Assembly (NCBI RefSeq): GCF_016775705.1
Contig: NZ_CP068760.1
Location: forward strand, 2,976,001-3,040,000
Direction of reading: 5' to 3'
Source: Chryseobacterium cucumeris
Lineage (GTDB): Bacteria; Bacteroidota; Bacteroidia; Flavobacteriales; Weeksellaceae
Length of the DNA: 64,000 bases
In this document: positions 59,193 through 64,000 of the stretch, one piece after another
Layout of the letters: every line of letters starts with the position of its first letter
Position numbering within the stretch: the stretch's first letter is position 1
The notes under the pieces: generated by a model
The model's database searches: none
What the model was told of the DNA's origin: nothing
What the model saw: the letters and a program-made list of their open reading frames with translations, nothing else
Position numbers and translations under genes: made by a program

Positions 59193-61703
59193 ATGAGAAA
59201 GGCTATTTTATCAATTGCTATACTTGGAATTTTATTTTCCGCCAATGTATCAGCACAAACCGAAACTTCAGGAAGAGAAAAAGTATACAGAGCTACCCAC
59301 ACGAAAGTAACGGAGCTTAAGCACACAAAACTGAAAGTGAATTTCGATTATCAGAAAGAACAGATGAATGGGGAAGAATGGCTTACCGCTTCACCTTACT
59401 TCTATGCCACCAATGAGCTTACCCTTGATGCAAAAGGAATGCTGATTCATGAAGTGGCTCTTGATAACAACGGTAAAAAGTCTCCTTTAAAATACGAATA
59501 CAAAGATGATGTTCTAAAAATTACGCTGGATAAAACTTATCAGAGAAATCAGGATTATACCGTTTACATCAAATATACCTCCCGCCCGAATGAAGTGAAA
59601 CAACAGGGAAGTATGGCAATCAATGATGCAAAGGGTTTGTATTTCATAAACGCTCAGGGAACAGATCCCAACACACCAACACAAATCTGGACACAGGGAG
59701 AAACAGAATCTTCTTCAGCATGGTTTCCTACTATTGATAAACCCAACCAAAAGACAACACAGGAAATCTTTATGACAGTTCCTGATAAATATGTAACGCT
59801 TTCCAACGGTCTTATGAAAGATTCTAAAAAAGAATCCAACGGACTTAGAACCGATCATTGGGTGATGGACAAGAGACATTCTACTTATCTTTTCTTTATG
59901 GGCGTTGGAGAATATGCCATCGTAAAAGACAAATGGAAAAACATTCCTGTTGATTATTATATTGAAAAGGAATACGAGCCTTATGCTAAACAGATCTACG
60001 GAAATACTCCGGAAATGATCGACTTTTTCTCCAAAAAGCTGAATTATGACTATCCATGGGCGAAATATGCCCAGATTTCCGGAAGAGATTATGTAAGTGG
60101 TGCAATGGAAAATACCACAGCCACTCTTCATGGAAGTGATATCCTTCAGAAACCCGGTCAGCTTATCGATGAAAATACATGGGAAGATACCATTGCCCAT
60201 GAACTGTTCCATCATTGGTTTGGAGATCTGGTAACGGCAGAAAGCTGGAGCAACCTTACCGTCAATGAATCTTTTGCTAACTATTCCGAATACCTTTGGA
60301 ATGAATACAAATATGGAAAAGACCAGGCAGATTATCACCTGATGACGGATGTGAATAATTATCTTCATAATCCGTCCGATTTTAATAAAAATCTGGTGAG
60401 ATTCAATTACGAATCCCGTGAAGATGTTTTTGATCTTGTAACATACCAGAAAGGAGGTGGCATTTTAAATATGCTGAGAAACTATCTTGGAGATGATGCC
60501 TTCTTTGCCGGAATGAATGATTATCTGAAAACCAATGAATACCAAAATGCTGAAGCCCACCAATTAAGATTGTCTTTTGAAAAAGTTTCCGGGAAAGACT
60601 TAAACTGGTTCTTTAATCAATGGTATTTTGGAAGCGGAAACCCAAAGATTAATTATTCATCCACCTTTGAACCGGTAAAAAAACAGGTTGCCGTAACCAT
60701 TAATCAAACTCAGGAAAAACCATTTGAATTTCCTCTGGCTATTGATGTCTATGACAATGGAAAACCTAAAAGATATAATGTCTGGGTAAATGCAGAAGCA
60801 AAAAATACATTCAGTTTTGATGTTTCTAAAACACCGGATCTTGTCAATATCAACGCAGACGGAGTTTTACTTGCTGATATTACGGATACTAAAACTCCGG
60901 AACAGAATCTGATGCAGTTTACCAACTCCAAGGAATTTAAAAGCAGATATCTGGCTCTAAACGGAATTAAAGATCAGGCCGGGAAAAACCCTGCAGCTGT
61001 AAAATTATTGGCTGCTGCATTAAAAGATCCTTTCTTCAGAGTAAGAAAAAAAGCATTAAACTTAATGGACCTTACTAATCCTGAACAAATGAAAGCATTG
61101 GGTGCTGAAGTTGAAAAACTGGCTTCCAATGATCCTAAAACATTGGTACAAGCGGCAGCTATTACGGCTTTAGGAAAAACAAAAGATAAAAAATACCTTC
61201 CTTTATTTGAAAAAGGTGTAAATGCTGTTTCAAATGCAGTAAAAGGAAGTTCAATGGGTGCGCTTCTTTCTATTGATCCGTCAAGAGCAAACAGTCTTGC
61301 TGATAAAATTGATATGAAAGGTGCTTCAGAAGAATTGCAGGCACAATTGCTTCCTGTTATTGTAAAGAACAGAATTACTTCACAGATAGAAAATATTGCA
61401 CCTCTTGCCACTTTTTATCCATTCATTAAATTCCAGAATCCGGAATTGGGAAAAGCAGCAGAAGACGGTTTCAACTGGATCATGACTTCCGATAACCTGA
61501 AAGCTACTGAAAGTGTCACTAAAATAGCAGGATATGCCAAAAACCAAATGGCAGGCAATCCACAGGCTAAAATGATGATGGTTCAGACGCTGAAAGATGG
61601 CTTGAGCAAAAAAATGGAACTGCTGAAACAGAATCCGCAAAACGCCGCAAGTATCAACAAGCAGATTGATGTCATCAATAAAGCAATTGAAAATTATAAG
61701 TAA
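59193..61703 (+). CDS. M1-family aminopeptidase
   Basis: An 836-residue secreted peptidase: signal peptide to about residue 22 (ANVSAQ), then an N-terminal beta domain, the exopeptidase GAMEN loop (SGAMENTTATL), and the zinc site HELFHHW with Glu337, His336, His340 and Glu359 (HExxH, 18 residues, E). The catalytic domain extends to about 450 and a HEAT-like helical C-terminal domain follows (LKDPFFRVRKKALNLMDLTN, TLVQAAAITALGK). It would trim N-terminal residues from peptides in the periplasm or outside the cell. The length and HEAT tail are those of the ERAP/aminopeptidase N group. Confidence 0.94.
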   Translation: MRKAILSIAILGILFSANVSAQTETSGREKVYRATHTKVTELKHTKLKVNFDYQKEQMNGEEWLTASPYFYATNELTLDAKGMLIHEVALDNNGKKSPLKYEYKDDVLKITLDKTYQRNQDYTVYIKYTSRPNEVKQQGSMAINDAKGLYFINAQGTDPNTPTQIWTQGETESSSAWFPTIDKPNQKTTQEIFMTVPDKYVTLSNGLMKDSKKESNGLRTDHWVMDKRHSTYLFFMGVGEYAIVKDKWKNIPVDYYIEKEYEPYAKQIYGNTPEMIDFFSKKLNYDYPWAKYAQISGRDYVSGAMENTTATLHGSDILQKPGQLIDENTWEDTIAHELFHHWFGDLVTAESWSNLTVNESFANYSEYLWNEYKYGKDQADYHLMTDVNNYLHNPSDFNKNLVRFNYESREDVFDLVTYQKGGGILNMLRNYLGDDAFFAGMNDYLKTNEYQNAEAHQLRLSFEKVSGKDLNWFFNQWYFGSGNPKINYSSTFEPVKKQVAVTINQTQEKPFEFPLAIDVYDNGKPKRYNVWVNAEAKNTFSFDVSKTPDLVNINADGVLLADITDTKTPEQNLMQFTNSKEFKSRYLALNGIKDQAGKNPAAVKLLAAALKDPFFRVRKKALNLMDLTNPEQMKALGAEVEKLASNDPKTLVQAAAITALGKTKDKKYLPLFEKGVNAVSNAVKGSSMGALLSIDPSRANSLADKIDMKGASEELQAQLLPVIVKNRITSQIENIAPLATFYPFIKFQNPELGKAAEDGFNWIMTSDNLKATESVTKIAGYAKNQMAGNPQAKMMMVQTLKDGLSKKMELLKQNPQNAASINKQIDVINKAIENYK

Positions 61704-61710
61704 AATAGAT

Positions 61711-61740
61711 AAAGCCGGCAAATATGCCGGCTTTCTTTTA
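61711..61740 (+). terminator. Terminator of the M1 aminopeptidase gene
   Basis: AAAGCCGGC (61711-61719), six-base loop, GCCGGCTTT (61725-61733), then T-rich sequence. Confidence 0.85.
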
Positions 61741-61872
61741 CTGTTAAAGGTTTCTGGATTACTGTATTATATTTTAAAACGCATTGGTTTTTAATGATGT
61801 TGCAAAAATTAGCATTTTTTACCACTGTTTTTTGCATTATCTTTCATAAATTCGTTTAAAATTTAGACAATT

Positions 61873-63201
61873 ATGAGTTTTGGAATTGAAGCAGCGGGTT
61901 ATTATGTGCCTGGTTTATATTTGGAGATTAAGGATTTAGCAGAAAAAAGAGGGATAGAGCCGGCGAAATTGGAAAAAGGCCTGGGTCTTCATAAAATGGG
62001 ACTTTCTGATGTTCACGAAGACGCTGCCACTTTTGCAGCAGAAGCGTTACTGAAGCTTATAAAAGATTATGAGATCAACCCTGAGGAAATGGCAAGAGTA
62101 TATCTGGGAACAGAAAGTGCTGTAGATGCGGCAAAACCTACAGCTTCCTATGCTGTACAAATGGTAGAAAAAGTATTGGAAGAAGAATTTGGAACAAGAT
62201 GTTTCAGAAACTGTGATGTGCTTGATATGACTTTTGCCTGCGTAGGGGGAGTAGATGCTTTACACAATGCTCTGGACTTTGTGAGGGTAAATCCTGATAA
62301 AAAAGCAGTTGTGATAGCCAGTGATTATGCAAAATATGAATTGGCTTCTTCAGGAGAATATACACAGGGAGGTGGCGCGGTAGCCCTTTTGGTTTCATCC
62401 AAACCGGACCTTCTTGAAATTGAAAATAATTGGGGAGTTGCTTCAGAAAGTGTTTTTGATTTTTTCAAACCCAGAAGATCATATAAAAAAGAAGACTTGA
62501 ATGGGGCCCCTGAAACATATCCAGAAAAGATTGAAATTTTTACAGATGAGCCTGTTTTTGACGGACAATATTCTAACCAATGCTATCAGGATAGAATAAA
62601 AGAAGCTTATTATCATTATAAAGAATTAACAGGACAGGATAGACCATATGAAAACTGGGAGTATATTATCTTCCATCTTCCTTATGCCTTCCACGGAAAA
62701 AGAGTTTTCACAGAAATCTACAGTCTGGAGAATGGTCTTTCCTATGAAACTGCAGATGAACAGAAAGCAATCGCTAAGTCAGAAAATTATCTGAAATTAA
62801 TCAATGATAAGATAGAAAAGACCCAGAGAGCTTCTTCTGAGATCGGGAATATGTACACCGCTTCTATTTTTATGGCATTTCTTTCTGCTTTACAGACATC
62901 TTTTAATGAAAATGAAGAACTTTCAGGAAAAGAAATTGGCTTTGTGGGATATGGAAGCGGATCGAAATCAAAGGTGTTTGCCGGGAAGGTATCCGGAAAC
63001 TGGCGAAAAGTAGCAGAAAAATGGAATTTATTTGAAAATTTGAACAGCAGAACTGCTGTGGACTTTGAAACCTATGAAAAGCTTCACAGAAAGCAGCTGA
63101 AAGATTCTGTAAATAAAAATTACAAAGGCTTTGGACTTGTCTCTATTGAAACAGAAAATCCTGTTTTAATCGGAGCAAGATACTATCATTACCAGAAGTA
63201 A
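61873..63201 (+). CDS. Hydroxymethylglutaryl-CoA synthase family protein
   Basis: A 442-residue thiolase-fold enzyme. It opens MSFGIEAAGYYVPGLYLEIK, has GTESAVDAAKPTASYAVQMV (Glu81) and the nucleophilic Cys123 in DMTFACVGGVDALH, followed by EYTQGGGAVALLVSS, FHLPYAFHGK and FVGYGSGSKSKVF. These correspond to the acetyl-CoA-binding and catalytic parts of HMG-CoA synthase, which condenses acetyl-CoA and acetoacetyl-CoA in the mevalonate pathway. Flavobacteria use mevalonate for isoprenoids, so the assignment fits, but no neighbouring mevalonate genes are present. Confidence 0.9.
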   Translation: MSFGIEAAGYYVPGLYLEIKDLAEKRGIEPAKLEKGLGLHKMGLSDVHEDAATFAAEALLKLIKDYEINPEEMARVYLGTESAVDAAKPTASYAVQMVEKVLEEEFGTRCFRNCDVLDMTFACVGGVDALHNALDFVRVNPDKKAVVIASDYAKYELASSGEYTQGGGAVALLVSSKPDLLEIENNWGVASESVFDFFKPRRSYKKEDLNGAPETYPEKIEIFTDEPVFDGQYSNQCYQDRIKEAYYHYKELTGQDRPYENWEYIIFHLPYAFHGKRVFTEIYSLENGLSYETADEQKAIAKSENYLKLINDKIEKTQRASSEIGNMYTASIFMAFLSALQTSFNENEELSGKEIGFVGYGSGSKSKVFAGKVSGNWRKVAEKWNLFENLNSRTAVDFETYEKLHRKQLKDSVNKNYKGFGLVSIETENPVLIGARYYHYQK

Positions 63202-63814
63202 CTATATTCTCAGTAAAATTGTATAAAAGCATCTCATACTTCGGGATGCTTTACTTTTTTATCTATAGAGATATTATGGTATTTTACAGTTGGATTATTT
63301 GTAATTTTAATAATGAGACAGTCAAAAAACGACAATAAATGCTGTGTGAAATTCTCTACAATTCATTTGAACTCAGTAAACAGTAAATGAACGGTTTTTT
63401 TAATTGTTATGATGAATAAAAAATTCTGAAACAGGAATTCTCTGTTGGCAGAAGGCTGTTTTTTATATAAAATTTAAGAAGAAAGCCTGTTTTTCACTCC
63501 ATTTTCTTTAAATTGGTGAATTATTTATATGTATTTTTTACTTCACAATTTGTTATTAATGTTTATTTTTTTAATCATTTATTTTAAATTAATGAAAATT
63601 GATTTTAATTTTAAAATTTATTAAAATTTCGTTAATATACAAATTGACTTATTTTTTGTTAATTTTTTAAATATTTTCAAAATGATTTCTCATCATTTTT
63701 TTTAGATGAATGTGAATCTCTCTGTTCTGGAAGCGTGTTTTCAGCATTCAGCGAATTGATGTTATAGATATTTATCGACATATTTGTCGCTTGAATATAT
63801 TAAAATCTGTTAAT
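63202..63814. other. 613-base AT-rich intergenic region upstream of the SusC-like gene
   Basis: No gene seen. It contains the terminator of the preceding gene (63226-63252), a very AT-rich stretch (63500-63720), and a short palindrome CGACATATTTGTCG at 63776-63789, 26 bases before the receptor start, which could be an operator. No well-formed promoter was identified. Confidence 0.5.
63226..63258 (+). terminator. Terminator of the HMG-CoA synthase-type gene
   Basis: AAAGCATCTC (63226-63235) pairs with GGGATGCTTT (63243-63252) with one G-T pair, then a T-rich stretch. Confidence 0.75.
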
Positions 63815-64000
63815 ATGAATGTGAAGTTACATGTATTAAGTGCAGGAGCTTTGTTTTTTTTGGGACAAGCTGCTTTTGCGCAAAAATCTAAGAATGATTC
63901 TGTTCTGAAGGAGAATAAGATCGATGAAGTAATCGTTACTGGATACCAGAAGAAAAAAGCAGATGAAATTACCCAGGCTCAGGCTGTTGTTGGTGGTGAT
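63815..64000 (+). CDS. SusC/RagA-type TonB-linked outer-membrane receptor, 5' end only
   Basis: The first 62 codons of a gene that runs past the window. MNVKLHVLSAGALFFLGQAA is a signal peptide ending AFAQ, followed by a charged segment and the plug start IDEVIVTGYQKKKADEI, which is the characteristic SusC/RagA DEVVVTGYG-type TonB-box region. There is no room for a carboxypeptidase-regulatory domain between the signal and the plug, so it belongs to the shorter type. The ligand and any SusD partner lie outside the window. Confidence 0.85.
   Translation, partial: MNVKLHVLSAGALFFLGQAAFAQKSKNDSVLKENKIDEVIVTGYQKKKADEITQAQAVVGGD

Noticed and set aside
59715..60368. 217-codon minus-strand frame opposite the M1 peptidase
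   Set aside because: It covers the conserved GAMEN and HExxH region of a well-supported gene; shadow only.

Overview
The window looks like a chromosomal segment of a flavobacterium, most likely Chryseobacterium or a close relative (Bacteroidota, Flavobacteriia, Weeksellaceae). The reasons are the low GC content, gliding genes gldB and gldC, type IX secretion (T9SS) C-terminal sorting domains, TonB-dependent and SusC-type receptors, a subtype-iii (Bacteroidota-type) T6SS module, and promoters matching the Bacteroidota consensus (TTG, about 19-21 bases, TAnnTTTG). The species call is inference; no rRNA or tRNA is present to confirm it.

Layout. 1-3.3 kb: end of an alkaline-phosphatase-fold gene, then a minus-strand pair of TPR membrane proteins, one carrying an AraC DNA-binding domain. 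3.4-8.1 kb: a T9SS-exported HAF-repeat protein, then a cobalamin module (promoter, cobalamin riboswitch, BtuB-like receptor, BtuG-like surface lipoprotein). 8.1-15.5 kb, mostly minus strand: CCA-adding-type enzyme, SnoaL-like protein, YrdC/Sua5 protein, a DinB operon containing a frameshifted membrane gene, GNAT, cystathionine gamma-synthase, gldC and gldB. 15.5-21.6 kb: LRR protein, two overlapping GNATs, nadE, a barnase-like RNase and its barstar-like inhibitor separated by a small GIY-YIG element with 34-bp inverted repeats, cytidine deaminase, YqjM-type oxidoreductase and a DUF2752 protein.

21.9-35.3 kb is the most distinctive part: an orphan T6SS-iii cargo island. It has the tube protein TssD, VgrG, a small VgrG-linked protein, a DUF2931 lipoprotein, a Tle1-like (DUF2235) lipase, a LysM-like protein, a DUF4280 PAAR-like tip, a 943-residue OmpA-domain protein that may be an effector, and a tail of lipoproteins and membrane proteins (including GIDE-like and LemA) that are candidate immunity or accessory factors. 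No sheath, baseplate, membrane-complex or ClpV gene lies in the window, so the firing apparatus must be elsewhere.

35.4-47.5 kb: T9SS-secreted endonuclease I, DUF4136 and DUF5522 genes, a small HExxH-type protein, a D-cysteine desulfhydrase/ACC deaminase homologue, a LysM glucosaminidase, a WG-repeat protein, hemL, and two paralogous amidohydrolases flanking an AraC regulator. 47.8-54.2 kb: a beta-helix-like lipoprotein and a TonB receptor, divergent from a PhoB/PhoR-like two-component pair. 54.3-64 kb: an acidic-tailed pRiA4b ORF-3-like protein, a GH13 lipoprotein, a GreA-like protein, a 24-residue-repeat secreted protein, thyA, an M1 aminopeptidase, an HMG-CoA synthase-type enzyme, and the first 62 codons of a SusC/RagA-type receptor running off the end.

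Intergenic regions carry many strong hairpin terminators and several dispersed palindromic repeats.
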